The notes under the pieces: generated by a model
The model's database searches: none
What the model was told of the DNA's origin: nothing
What the model saw: only the letters and a program-made list of their open reading frames with translations
Program-made: the position numbers and the translations under genes
Part shown: positions 1 through 10,930 of the stretch, one piece after another
Layout: the number at the start of each line of letters is the position of its first letter
How positions within the stretch are numbered: position 1 is the stretch's first letter
NCBI RefSeq assembly: GCF_031877795.1
Contig: NC_133933.1
Span: 70,994,503 to 71,058,502, forward strand
DNA: 64,000 bases
Source: Strix aluco
Taxonomy: Eukaryota > Chordata > Aves > Strigiformes > Strigidae
Direction of reading: 5' to 3'

Positions 1-1590
1 GCAGGAGAAAACAAATACAAGAATGTGTTTCTTCTGACACTGCATAGTTGAAGTGGTGAATTTAATGCAGGATGTTGTGGAAGGTATGATTTCATGAGAG
101 TTGGAAAAGTGACTAGGAGAAATAATGGAAGGAAAAAATCTACTGAAGGCTATTAAATACAGATACATAAGCCTTGGGAGTCCACGAACTCCAGTTCAGT
201 GGAGTCTTGACAGAACCTAGGGGAAGTACCACTGTACATGCATCCTTACTTTATACTTTTTCCCAGCACCCTTCTCAGCCAGGTAGAGAAGGATATGGGA
301 CTAAATCATCTGACCCACCACCTCTGCTCCTGCGCATTAAGGAAGAGGACAGCCATGCCTACTCAAGCTGGTCACAAACAAACATTACTGTTGTAATACA
401 GTTAAGACTAAAATCCTCCGTTAGAAAGAGTGTAGACTGTGCAAATACAGCATCCTAGCAAGGTCCAGGGGAGTACCTGCAGGGGTCATGGTAGATACCT
501 GTCCTGCATGGTGGGCTTATTTTCTTCTGTGATCCCAAAGGCTATTGAAATCCATGGATATAAACTAGGAGGGAGATGTTTTTTTAATTGTGTACCTTGT
601 GCAACCATTCTTGGAATACCACGTGCACAATTTTAAAAAGGATTTTAATTAAACTGGAAAGTTTAATTGCACATACAGAGCACTGGGAAGCAATTTTTGA
701 TGTTGGATTGTTTCGCAGCTCTGTGTCTTAAATGTTCTGGGGAACAGGATGAAGTGTCTCAACTCCCTCTGGCGTTGACCCATAGGCCATCACTGACACA
801 GACAACAGCTGCATCAGTGACAATACACATGGGAAAAGCCTGTGTAAATGCAGCCTGGGAGAGGTAACTGTACCAACAGTGCATCTGTATGTCATCTCAG
901 CTTGTTTCAATGAGAAAATTCACTGCATTCTCTGATAGAAACTAAACCGCCCCAGGCTACTGCCACTGATGTACTCCTTTGGATAGCCACTCCTCCTCGT
1001 AGTATTTGGGTTTGGAATTACAGCAGGGACAATAATAGTAATTTTGAGGAAGATTATTAACTATCTTCAAGTACAAAGTAACTTTTTGAAAACACTAACA
1101 GTCAAACTGTTCAAATAATGCTTTCCATTAAGAGTTTGAAGGAGACCCTTGGGGGTAAATACTTCAGTTGCATAATGTGAAAGTTAAGTTGTCCCGCTTT
1201 TAGGACCTGTATGAGTAAGAAGAAAATACTATTTCTCTTGGTAATACAGAGCTAATACTGCTAAGCACTGAGTCATCATTAGAACTGCCTACTAATTTCC
1301 AATAAACCACAGTTAGGCAAACTAGACACAGGCACAGAAATTTCATGAATATCCTCAAATATGTAATTTGAGCTTGGGAGACTTGGCTGATAGCTATAGT
1401 ATTATATGAAAACAGATCTTAATATAACTATTAGAATATGAGGGTGAGTTCACAGAGCTGGTACTGAAACCACACTATGGGTACTTACTGCTGAGCTTGA
1501 CTGCACTTTGACTACACTCAAATCACACAAGCCACATCAGATAAAAAGGCTAGCCAATTTGTTACAATCCTGTGCTTCATTTTTTGATAG
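1..1590 (+). other. SAMD3 intron or upstream sequence, no exon recognised
   Basis: I see no exon that joins in phase 0 to the SAMD3 exon starting at 1591. Short open frames exist here (for example 174-458) but show no recognisable domain or convincing splice context. The sequence ends in a pyrimidine-rich stretch and an AG at 1589-1590, the acceptor of the next exon. The SAM-domain exons expected for this gene should lie to the left of the window. Confidence 0.5.
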
Positions 1591-1794
1591 GAAGAACCTG
1601 TTCATCTTGAAGGCAGTGGAATGGATGTACATATTAAGTGGCTTAAGCAGGAATATATGAAAACTCAGAGGAACTGGAAAGAAGTGGATAACAGAATGAA
1701 TGTGACAATAGAAATACGGAGAAAGATGATCAGTGATAAGGCACCTTTAAAAGACATTCTTAGACTGTTTCCTTTCTTAAGATGCCCTTATCAG
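1591..1794 (+). CDS. SAMD3 exon (internal, 68 codons)
   Basis: The acceptor is the AG at 1589-1590 behind a T-rich tract; the donor is CAG|GTAACA at 1795. The frame is open throughout and enters and leaves in phase 0. The peptide starts EEPVHLEGSG, contains the helical charged stretch HIKWLKQEY and ends FPFLRCPYQ. Proteins of this family have a similar segment, with alternating hydrophobic and charged residues, that ends in a short 'P.L' motif just before the next exon. No catalytic motif is visible. The ATG at 1621 is internal and is not taken as the start. Confidence 0.8.
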
Positions 1795-2172
1795 GTAACA
1801 GAGCTAATTTTAATAATTACATTGAATTCTGTGTTACAGATGTCATGTATTTTACTGGATGTTTCCACTGAAGTATCCATCAACATTATTCTCTTCAATC
1901 TAACTCATATTTTTGCTGCTAATCCCACTTTGAAAGATTCACCAGTCCTGTGTTAAACATGCCATGCACAACACCAGTGGGTTATTTGAAGGATTTTGGT
2001 GTTACTTGATGTATTTCTTCCCTGCTTTGAAAAGAAATGAAACCACCCCCTCCAGTTTATAATCTTATTTTACTCAGCTAGTTTTATCCTGTCTTCAAAG
2101 TGTGCCCCTCATGTTGTTTTCAGTTTTGCTTTTGAGGATTGCAGTAATACCAAATACTTGTTTTTCTTTTAG
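1795..2172 (+). other. SAMD3 intron
   Basis: 378 bp intron, GTAACA donor and TTTTCTTTTAG acceptor. There is a second AG at 2179-2180, but only 2171-2172 keeps phase 0. Nothing else is seen in it. Confidence 0.75.
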
Positions 2173-2344
2173 CTTTTTAGGGAGTTCCAGCTTCTCACAC
2201 AGATGGACATTTATAAGAAAACAGTTGAGATTTTGGAGATTTATTCAGAAAATATATTATCTTTGTATGTGGTGAGGAATAATCCAATTAACATTATGCT
2301 GCAAGAAAATCTGAAGCGGCACACAGAGGAAGACATTCTGAAAT
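2173..2344 (+). CDS. SAMD3 exon (internal, 172 bp)
   Basis: The peptide begins LFREFQLLTQMDIYKK and ends in HTEEDILK, all predicted helical. The exon enters in phase 0 and leaves in phase 1 at AAAT|GTCAGT. Joining to the exon at 3994 completes a Tyr codon. An upstream consensus-like donor (GTG|GTGAGG at 2272) would keep phase 0 but would drop about 24 residues that look coding, so I prefer 2344. The frame stays open to 2368, so the end of the exon is not forced by a stop. Confidence 0.75.
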
Positions 2345-3993
2345 GTCAGTACAAATCTTCTATGCTCTGAATGTCAGAGTTTTGTTGTAGCTAATTGTTC
2401 TCTACTTATATAACTAAACTAGCTCCAATTTTACTGCAAAAACATTTAAAAAATGTCACGGTTGCTTGCAAAATATATAGTGATGGGGAACACTAAGAAT
2501 AAAAGCTAATAAATTACTAGGAAAATTAAGTCAGTCAGGTATTGAAACTTTTTTCTCCTATTGAATAAGACTGCAGGTTTGATAAAGTTAGTAACTGCTT
2601 TAAAATAAGTATTGCTAGATGAGCAGAATTATGAGTTTCTAGAGATGTAAAAGAGTGCTTATTATTTTCTAAAAATACATGCAGGAAAGTAATTTTCAGG
2701 TTTAGAAATAGTCCCATAAAAAAGAGACAATTTCCTTTAGAAAGAGATGTACTGTTTCTATGGTTAAAGTCTTCATCCCAGTGAAACAGAAGAAGTAGTT
2801 AGCACTGTGTTTCAAGTCCCTTGTCTCTGCGGAGACACATTACAGGAGTAAGCTCACAAACTGGTACCTCTCACCAGCAGGTACCACAGCCATGCAAAGA
2901 CGTTCACATACCTCAACATGTTCTGCTCGCTGGCTGTGAGGGAGCAAGCACCTGCTGCCACTCAACTTCTTTCAGTCTGAGAAATCTGGGGAGTGCGGTT
3001 CTGCACGGACAAAACCTTTGAAGCAGTTAGAATCGTTATTCTTCCCAAACTGCAGCTGTCGATGCCTATGCCTGAGCTCAGCTCTGCAAGAAGTGCTCCT
3101 TAGACTGTCATTTTCTATCAAACAAGCATAATGCCAGGACGTCAAGTCAAAGGTGACACAGTATGAACACGTGTTTCCTATAGCAGTTTCACTCCTTTTA
3201 TACCAGGCCATTTCTTAAGCAAGCAGAGTAGGCTAAAATACCAGGGCTTGCTTTCTTTAAACTTAAAAAGACAAGTTCTCAATAGCTTATGATTAAAAAG
3301 TGTCAGCGAGCTGCCAAATCCAGAAAGCCTTTATGGACTTTATGCTCGTACCTTTGGCCTTAGAAAGCTATGGATGTTGTTAGTAATTTCCCTTTTTCTT
3401 ATACAAGTCCCAAGGCCTTTACTTTCCTGTTTTTCTCTCACAGACAACTTGACCTGGCACCTAGATAATAAATGCCTCACAAGATAGGTTCAGTGAAACA
3501 CACGACACCAGAAGCCTGAGCTGTTTAAAAGATGTTAGAGTCAATAACAGCTAAACTAGAGGTAGCAGATACCATGTCCCAGGAGATCCTGCAGCACCAG
3601 CTTGTACTGCAGCCTTCAGAGTGGAGTCCTCTGGCAACAGAACTCCCCAGAGACATCTGATTTACTGGGGAAAGAGGAGTTCGGGGATGGGTGGTGGGGG
3701 CAGGACTACTCAGCTCGCAAACTCTACTAGAAGCAACCCAAAGGCTTGCTTACTTATCGTGAGAGAAATTTAATCATAATATTGAGTAGCTGAGTGTCAT
3801 GAATGATTTGAATACTAATGCCCATTGCCAGCTGAGGCACCTTGAACCTTCAAACTCTTCAAAATGGACTGCACAACAGTTCCACTGCTGAGCTCTTAAC
3901 TATTATATAGGGTGCAATCTGCTTTTCCAGGATGATACTGCAGCACCAGAATGTTTTAATTTGTGATTTAGTAGAAATCCTTGCCTTTGACAG
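2345..3993 (+). other. SAMD3 intron
   Basis: 1.65 kb intron with a GTCAGT donor and a CTTTGACAG acceptor. It holds several short open frames on both strands without recognisable domains. No repeat is recognised. Confidence 0.7.
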
Positions 3994-4076
3994 ATATGAA
4001 AATGACTGCTGCATGTTTACTTCTGCCAGATGTCTTCGGAGATGATTCCAGTCTGTTTGTGGCAGTGAATGAGGAG
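3994..4076 (+). CDS. SAMD3 small exon (83 bp)
   Basis: This exon was found by looking for a piece that takes phase 1 to phase 0 between the two neighbours. The acceptor is TTTGACAG at 3986-3993 and the donor GAG|GTAGGA at 4077. It encodes a completed Tyr, then MKMTAACLLLPDVFGDDSS, then LFVAVNEE, which leads straight into the VKAVTPVLEV of the last exon. A Leu/Pro-rich strand followed by an acidic loop is what the family has at this position. It is too short to stand out as an open frame; support is phase, splice sites and peptide character. Confidence 0.75.
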
Positions 4077-4333
4077 GTAGGAGACAGAGCACCAGCAGTC
4101 TTGGTCTCTCTTCCCTGTATCAGCTATCTGGGCACATGACCTGGCCTTTTTTTGGTGGCTTAGCTTAGTTCCTGGAAAGGATTACATTAGCATGCCTTTT
4201 GGGTAGAAGGCATATTCACAGAGATACTAGCTAAATTCAAAGTAGTGTTATTATGCTTACTTAATTCTCTGACCTGTTCACCAAAGTGACGCTGTGTGTG
4301 GCATCATTTGAAATATCCTTTTTTTTAATTTAG
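4077..4333 (+). other. SAMD3 intron
   Basis: 257 bp intron, GTAGGA donor, with a T-run and AATTTAG at the 3' end. Nothing else is seen in it. Confidence 0.75.
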
Positions 4334-4618
4334 GTAAAGGCAGTGACACCAGTGTTGGAAGTAAAAAATCCCTTCAATGTGAATTCATGCGAGTTTGCGC
4401 TGTATGTGGGAAGAGAAGAGCTAGCCCAGCTCGATGACTGCACCATGGCCCTGGCCGCGCTGGTGGCTGCATTTCATGTGTTTGATATCCCGTGCCCAGA
4501 GAGAATCCACAGGACGCTGAACTTCCTGGAGTCCCTGGTCTTTGAGGTGAGGAGCCCAGCATCCCTGCTCACCCAGGTAAAGAGAGGGCTGGAGGCACCC
4601 AAGTATTCCAGTATCTGA
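4334..4618 (+). CDS. SAMD3 terminal coding exon with stop
   Basis: 94 codons plus TGA at 4616-4618. The peptide begins VKAVTPVLEVKNPF and contains ALAALVAAFHVFDIPCP and TLNFLESLVFE. This matches the C-terminal part of SAMD3-like proteins, where a hydrophobic helix (a 'F.F...YP' type motif) is followed by a 'FLE..F' motif close to the end. The exon is GC- and CpG-richer than its surroundings. Two consensus donors lie inside it in phase 0, at 4547 (GAG|GTGAGG) and 4577 (CAG|GTAAAG). The stop and the nearby AATAAA argue that it is normally read through to the end. Confidence 0.8.
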   Translation, partial: VKAVTPVLEVKNPFNVNSCEFALYVGREELAQLDDCTMALAALVAAFHVFDIPCPERIHRTLNFLESLVFEVRSPASLLTQVKRGLEAPKYSSI

Positions 4619-4663
4619 CGGTGTGTACACAGCACTCCTCTCGGGAACATTTGACATTTTCAA

Positions 4664-4669
4664 AATAAA
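4664..4669 (+). terminator. SAMD3 poly(A) signal AATAAA
   Basis: Canonical AATAAA 45 bp after the SAMD3 stop codon, followed within 20 bp by TTTGTTGTG, a U/GU-rich downstream element. This gives a very short 3' UTR of about 70 nt. A longer alternative 3' UTR cannot be excluded, because more AT-rich signals follow. Confidence 0.65.
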
Positions 4670-5575
4670 TCCCTTTGTTGTGAAGATACATCAGTGCCAT
4701 TCTTTCTGGTGAAAGTGTATGTATAACAGTTATGTTTAGTAATACCCCCTTTTTTTTATTGTACTGGCTACTTTTTTACAGATTTAAACCCTAAACATTT
4801 TCATTATTTTCAATGGAAAATCTAGAGCAGTCTAGAGGCATTAGAGATAATAAAATTTTCTAGATTATTGCGTGTGTCGTGTATTATTTTTCCGTATGGA
4901 GCATTTGACAAATTCGGATATTTTGATTGTCAGAATTTTAAAAACACATTGTGAGCTAATGTAAGCACTTCACTCCTTCAAATGCTAATACAGTCAGTGT
5001 TTTGAAGTGACACAAATTAAAGATCTCTTGTTATTATCATTTCATTACATTATGATCACTGAAAGCCCACTATAATAATTTTTGTGTTTTAAAATGGTGG
5101 GCCTGACTTTTCAGTTGCAGGATTGTAAGTCTTCACTATTTTCTCCATGCATGAAGCATTCTTTTATTTTTTTTTTTTTTTTAACATTAATTCTGAATTT
5201 GCTAAATAGAGATTCTGAGATGAGCTCTCAAAGTAGCAAGAATGACTTATCTGGGATGCTGCCATGTGCGTTTGTAACCACAGCTTTGGCGCCAGAGAAA
5301 GAACGCCTCATTTTCTTCCTGAATTTGTTCCCCAGAACAAATCGGCCTTTTCCACATGGTGACTCTCCTGTCTGCCCACACAGAGCGGAGGCCCTCTCCT
5401 CTGTTCTTCCACAGCCTCCTCTTCTCCCTAACACGCTCCTCTTAACTCCTGCATGTCTGGAAATCCCAGTGGTTACTGCCTGACAGGACACGGCTTTGGA
5501 CAAGCGCCTAGTGATGGACAGTAGCAGCAGCCAGCAAACATGACCCACTGCATTAATTAGAAATTAAAATGGCTT

Positions 5576-5581
5576 TTTATT
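5576..5581 (-). terminator. Candidate distal poly(A) signal of L3MBTL3
   Basis: AATAAA on the minus strand (TTTATT on plus). On the minus strand it is followed about 30-45 nt later by a G/T-rich stretch containing GTGGGTCATGTTTGC. It is the most distal of five candidates, and I cannot tell which is used. Confidence 0.3.
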
Positions 5582-7894
5582 AAAACACTGCATTCTACTA
5601 AAGAGATCAATCTCTCACCAGTTCTCAAAATGGCTGTGTAGGCCAGGAGGCATTTGTGGTCACCACAATTCTTCAAACACTCAAGACACACAGCTTGGAA
5701 GACCACAGGACTTTTGTCAAAGCCTGGCTGTGCAGGGGTGACACCAATGTAGAGATCACAGTGGTAGATCCTGCAGTATGAGGGGAGATTGCTCCATTTA
5801 ATGGCTAGACTCTCTTGATGAGGTCTTAGCATTTTTCACATGGCTCCCATGGAAATCAGGGGACAACCTTTACCTGTGTGATGGCTGGGCTACATCTAAC
5901 ACAACATAGAAAACATCAACTGTCATTTTAAAGATTCAGTACATCCTCAGTGTTTATAAATTCTGAGTGAATTTGTTGGGTGTAGTTTTTGAAACAGAGG
6001 TGGCTACACCCTGCTACCTCATCACACAGGATACAAAAGTAAGGGTTATGTATGTCCTCACTGTTGTGATAGCTATATGAATAAAAAGTTGGGCTCTGTA
6101 TCATGTAAGTGAGATTTATTCTACATCTTATAAACAGTATTAATTCAAACCCATTCCTTAAACCACAGTACTTTGCAAGTAAGTATATAAAAATTCAGGG
6201 AGCTGCTAACATCCCCAAGTAATCTCTGTCAGCCAGCAAATCTTTTCATTGGTTCTCACTGCAGGGTAGAGAGCTGGCACGAGAGAGACACAGAGGGTGA
6301 GGGAAAGTAAATTATGTGGAAGGGCAAAAGGAAAGAAAATGGAAGAATCTGGCATTTTACTGATCTGCATGGGCAACTTGAACTGCTGCCAGTGGCAAAA
6401 TGCAGGTCCATAAATGGGATTCTGATTGTGACAGCAAGTGGCCTGTGATCCTTAGGAGTGTTTAGGGAGAGGGCAGACAGCAGCAGCCAAGTTGCTGTTT
6501 TAAACTCATGGCCACACTGAGCTATGGTGAGGAATGACTCCACACTACCCTTGGGAACAGGCAGGTTCATCTAAAAATCCTGGGCACACACAAATGTAAC
6601 AGACAGCTCCAGTTCAGGTTTTATTTGTATTGTAGTACAATAAGAGTGCAATTTGAATGTACAAATATTGAACAAAATGTAAAAATATTATTTATGCAAT
6701 GCTATGGAAGGAAATTAACAGACCAATGCAACTTACTTCATACTGACCCTGTTTCACCTCATATTATGGCAGGTACCAGTCACCTACATGATCTGGAAGG
6801 GGCACAGAGAGTTCTTGAAATCTTAAGGAACTCCAGCCAAAGAACAGCCTAGCAAAATCTGTGGGAAGATGTAAAATTCTCTCAGCTCTGCGCAACGGAA
6901 ATGCTCTGCTTGTTCTCAGCTCTAAAGGCTGAGCAACTGCCCACCGGCAGCGCTAAGAGGGCTGCCAAAAATCTTGATCCAACTCTTCACTCTCTTGCAA
7001 AAGTAACATTCTGGAACAGTCCTCAGTATACAGGTGGCTAGGCTTTCTCCCATTTAAAGTGCATCTGGTTTACATCTTATGTATATATACCAAGTGCAAT
7101 GACTTTCCCTGACAAATCGTTATAATCCTCCAAGAAAGAAGGTTGCCTCACCTAAGTACCTGCTGGTGGCATCTACAGCCTGCTAATGACCCAGTGAAAG
7201 GCATGCTCACCCAAGGTATGCGTTAAGTATCCTTTTCCTCCGTGCTTTGTCTTTCCCCCTATGCCTTATTTCATTTATAACTCAGACTTTCCAACTACCA
7301 AGTGGTGGGTGAAACAATTCTCCCACCATTGGGAAAACAAACCTATGTTGAATATGAAGCCAGAGTAGCAGTCCTAGCTTTAGCACAGTTTTTCTCCACT
7401 GTTGTGGTAACTATACTGGAGACTGGCATGTGCAGACTTGAATGAATATGTTTTCTTTTTTGCTAGTATCCTTACCTCAAAATACCGGTATTTTCCTTCA
7501 TCTGCTGAAGGACTGTAGCAGGGTCCCATGTAAAAGGCTGGGACTCTGTTGTGCAGCATAAACGAAAAGTCTTCTGTGAAGTCAAACTTTATTTTTCAGT
7601 TGCAGCCTTCTCTGTACTGATCTTTTGGTAAAATACATTAAAGATGCTGGTGGAAAAACTCACATAACATTTTGTAATCGTGCAAAAGTAAAAACATTCA
7701 GTTATCAAAAAAGCATTATAATTTCAACCCCAACAAGGTTTGTTTTGTTGTGTTACAAGCAAACAGACAGTTTTATAATCTGTAAAGTTATCTGCTGTAG
7801 CATAAAGTGTCACATATGTAACATTAAGTGTTTCATTTTTAAACTATGGCACAAATATGTATTAGCCATAACAGTCTCATCTGGCTACCTGTAG

Positions 7895-7980
7895 CCTAAT
7901 TTTTGGCTAATCAGTTTTTATTTTGATAGTATGAAGTAAAAGTTTCTGAAAAGCAAAATGGGTACATGAAGTAGAATTCA
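7895..7980. repeat. Direct repeat, copy A (L3MBTL3 3' UTR)
   Basis: About 86 bp that aligns by eye with 8718-8810 in the same orientation. Shared blocks include CTAATTTTT, TTGATAGTA, AAGTAAAAG, CTGAAAAG and an identical AAGTAGAATTCA at the right end. It lies about 360 nt downstream of the L3MBTL3 stop. It does not match a repeat family I know. Confidence 0.7.
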
Positions 7981-8341
7981 AGAATTCTTAGAAAATATTA
8001 ATGTTCCTTTATATAATACAGCATAAATAATTCGTGAAGGTTTTCTTGATGTCCAGAGAAAGTTAGGGATCCTAACCATCCATGGAGAACTAGCCCCATT
8101 AGTTTGGTAAATAAGACTAGCTGACTCGGTTGTTACACAGTACCTTCTCAAAAGCTTGAACACTTCCCAGAAGGATTCAGATATGTACTGGCTCTAGGAG
8201 AATATAAATAGTCCACCAGCGCTGAACGTACGTTTCTTCCTTTCTGAGAGTCCTTACTCAACAGTTCTAGCGAGTCTTTGTGCTTTGAATAAAACATGAG
8301 CTCCAGTGGAGAAAGCTGGCTCGTATACATTTTCATTATCT

Positions 8342-8485
8342 TCAAAGTTCATTGTGTGAGTTTTTCTCTGCAGCTTTGAACATCAGAATGGAATTAAAGA
8401 TTTTTAGCGCTGGGCCCAGTTTAATGCTCATTATTTTGACTATGTCTGATTGGGTCATTAGCAGAAATGCTTCTCCATCAATTTG
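8342..8485 (-). CDS. L3MBTL3 terminal exon: second half of SAM domain and stop
   Basis: 47 codons plus TGA (8342-8344 on plus reads TCA). The peptide begins QIDGEAFLLMTQSDIVKIM and ends AAEKNSHNEL, the characteristic C-terminus of L3MBTL3. It supplies SAM helices 3-5, with the 'IDG..LL.L...D....' signature of SAM domains in the form IDGEAFLLMTQSDI. The acceptor on the minus strand is TTTTAAAG. The SAM domain mediates homo- and hetero-oligomerisation in this family. Confidence 0.95.
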   Translation of the reverse strand, partial: QIDGEAFLLMTQSDIVKIMSIKLGPALKIFNSILMFKAAEKNSHNEL

Positions 8486-10867
8486 CTTTAAAAGAAAAAA
8501 CACACAAAGCTATTAATAGGTCTGACAGTGCAGCAGTATAGATGTTTCAGAAAACATGAAAAGAAAATTCCTAGCAATTTCAGACAATGTAAAGGAATGG
8601 CTGAATACAAGCACTTTCAAATGCTTTCAGGATAGCTTTGATTTCAACGTTTTAGACAGATCAGCTAGTCCAAAAGAACAGGATGATGATCATCATTCTG
8701 CTTGAAAACAACTGTCTGGCTAATTTTTAGCTAACCAGTTCTTCTTATCATATTGATAGTACAAAGTAAAAGCTACTGAAAAGTAAAATACATAAATTAA
8801 GTAGAATTCAACGGTACTGCAGCACAGTAATGCTTTTTAACATCTTAGCTACTCCTTTAAGCCTCCATAAGAAAGTTTCTGAATTTCACTACCTACTATG
8901 GAACTGGAACTCACTTCAGGCCACCCCTTTCTGTTCATTAAACAGCAAATTAAAACTAATTTGGTCCCTGATGTAACAGGGGCCAGGCTCCATAAAACTG
9001 CCTCTTTGACACAAACAGAATTTTTCAAAACACTGAGTATTTTTCTGCCAGGCTTGTAGTGTTGCTATTTTAATAAACGTTACAAGTGAATATTCTCCTG
9101 TAAGCAAATAGTTGTCAGCCAGGAGTGCTAAATTTGAACATGAGGAGCCACAAGGCCCTCATATCCAAGGGCTTCACTGGGGCCAACACTTCTTGTGTAA
9201 ACTTCAGGTCACTTAGGTATCTATAGTAAGTTTTCAGTGTAACATAAGCAGGATAGCTAGGCCTAAAAGCCAACTGAGTTAAATAAGGAGCACTGCTTAG
9301 GCTTAAAGATACTAATTTGAGATAAAACCAGTGTAATTACATTTCTGTAGGACTAGAAGACAAGCTTTCTGAACCTGACAGGCTGCAAAGAAAGCCTGCA
9401 AGGTACACCTCAGCACTGTAAGTTGAGGAACACTGCAGTGAGAACAGCATCATGCAGTTACCACAATCACTTTCTAACTCATTTTGTGCACAAAGCCAGA
9501 CTGGGTGGGCTCAGCACCAGAAGCCTGTGAACGTGGGGGTGCCCAGCTTTTTGCAGCATCTTAACATAAGCAAGATGAGGGTTCATTTCCACAGCAGAAG
9601 TTTGAACCAGCACCTTCTACCTACTGAAAGACCTACTGATGCCAGCCAGTCCATGCCAGTTGGCCTCCTGGGAGAGGTTTAATTTACTAGTTACAGACAA
9701 AGCCTGAAAGGCTGAATCCTAAAGAGGGGAAGCATTCTCTTACACCTCTGAGAATGAAAGTGTTTAGGATTTATCCATCTCTGTGGCACTTCCCACCTGC
9801 TGACTTGATTAGCAATACGCCAGCTTTTATCGATCTTAAATTCATCGGTGAGACACCCTAAGTGACACAGTGGATGATCTAGGCCAGCACATCTGCTGCA
9901 ACTGTAAAATGTCTAACATCTAAGCAAGTGCAAAATGCCCTGAGATGCAGCCTTTCAGTCCTCTGATATGCAACTGTAATAGTATTACAATCTACAGCAC
10001 AGCCTGAAAACTTTTGTCACCAGACATTAGCAGGGCCATCGGTATGCATTTTCCTCAGGAGGTGCCTTCTCAAGTCTAAGTACCACAATTATTCTTCACT
10101 GGAAAGGCTGTCTGACTTTGGATATTACAGTATCACTCTGCCCATTCAGGTGTTCTGACTGGGACAAGCACCTGAACTATTCACTCTGGCAATCTGTGAT
10201 CAAACAGCCTTCCTGAAACTAAGCACTAACAGAAGTAACAAACCTCTGAGTGGAAAAGAAAAAGCCAACCTACCTTATATAGGCCTACTGTACCTAAAAG
10301 CCCTATCACTTCCTAACGACAGCTTTGGCACAACAATCTTCTGATATCAGAAATATATGCCTGGCGTGCTCACAAAATGAGTACACACTCCACTGAACTT
10401 CAGCAGAAGCCTTCAGATCTACTCCCTGCAAACTAACTGTATCGGGAGGAAGAGCATCAAGAGCTAAGTGTGCTCAGACAAGATGCAAAGAGTTTTAAGA
10501 GATGCTTATCGTGAACCATTGCTCTGCTTTATTTTACTTATTAACATCCTGCAGAAATAAAATAGCATACTTACAAATTTCCTCAAACCAGATTAAGAGA
10601 GAATAGTAGTACATCATGAAGTTCCTCCTCTTCTATCATTAGTGCTAAGTAATTTCAGTTGCAGTAACAAAGCTAGAGGAGCACCAGAGACCTGGCTGTT
10701 AGCTAGTTTTATCTTCTTCCTTCCCACTCCATGACCTGCAAACCAACCTAATCTTCCATATATTTGTGTCTGACTTTAAACATATGCTTTATCCTACTAC
10801 TTTATATGTATCTTTAAGATGGCATAAAATTATCTTTCCACCAAGCTTTGAAACAAACTTCACCCAC
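8486..10867 (-). other. L3MBTL3 intron
   Basis: 2.4 kb intron with GTGGGT donor. It contains direct repeat copy B (8718-8810). Short open frames (for example 9452-9682) have no recognisable domain. No transposable element is recognised. Confidence 0.8.
8718..8810. repeat. Direct repeat, copy B (last L3MBTL3 intron)
   Basis: Second copy of the 7895-7980 repeat, with several small substitutions and about 7 bp of extra length near its left part. It lies about 230 nt upstream of the last exon's acceptor. The two copies therefore bracket the terminal coding exon. Confidence 0.7.
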
Positions 10868-10930
10868 CTCGTCTTTAAACACCTTGCCATGTTCTTCACA
10901 TCCTGGTAAACTCCGTATAAATTCAGAGAC
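10868..10930 (-). CDS. L3MBTL3 exon: first half of SAM domain
   Basis: 63 bp, phase 0 in and out. Peptide VSEFIRSLPGCEEHGKVFK followed by DE. This is the start of the SAM domain ('V..F...L.GC..H...F...EIDG'), continuing in the terminal exon. The acceptor is GGTGGCAG and the donor GAG|GTGGGT on the minus strand. It is too short to appear as an open frame; it was found by matching the expected SAM continuation. Confidence 0.93.

Larger units (their letters stand above)
1591..4618 (+). other. SAMD3 gene, 3' part (four coding exons)
   Basis: The four exons join into 248 codons including the stop, with every junction GT-AG and phases agreeing (0, 1, 0). The product is the C-terminal region typical of SAMD3 and SAMD3-like vertebrate proteins, which carry a SAM domain near the N-terminus and a conserved helical region behind it; the molecular function is poorly known. 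The SAM domain itself is not in the window. The name therefore rests on the C-terminal resemblance and on the convergent neighbour L3MBTL3, which is next to SAMD3 in mammals. A SAMD3-like paralogue is possible but less likely given the synteny. Confidence 0.8.
4691..8341 (-). other. Intergenic region and L3MBTL3 3' UTR
   Basis: The part to the left of 8341 is the L3MBTL3 3' UTR; where it ends is uncertain. Minus-strand AATAAA hexamers are visible at 7917-7922, 7588-7593, 6620-6625, 6115-6120 and 5576-5581. The last lies only 0.9 kb from the SAMD3 signal. Poly-T of about 18 nt occurs at 5165-5182. Open frames here (such as 5082-5483 plus and 5228-5548 minus) overlap one another in different frames and have no recognisable domain. 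One copy of a direct repeat lies at 7895-7980. Confidence 0.5.

Noticed and set aside
2173..2271. Shorter form of the second SAMD3 exon using the GTGAGG donor at 2272
   Set aside because: It keeps phase 0 to the last exon, but drops about 24 residues of coding-like peptide and leaves the well-fitting 3994-4076 exon unexplained. Kept only as an alternative.
5082..5548. Overlapping plus (133 codons) and minus (106 codons) open frames between the two genes
   Set aside because: They are antisense shadows of one another in a locally GC-rich patch, with no recognisable domain. They lie outside both coding regions.
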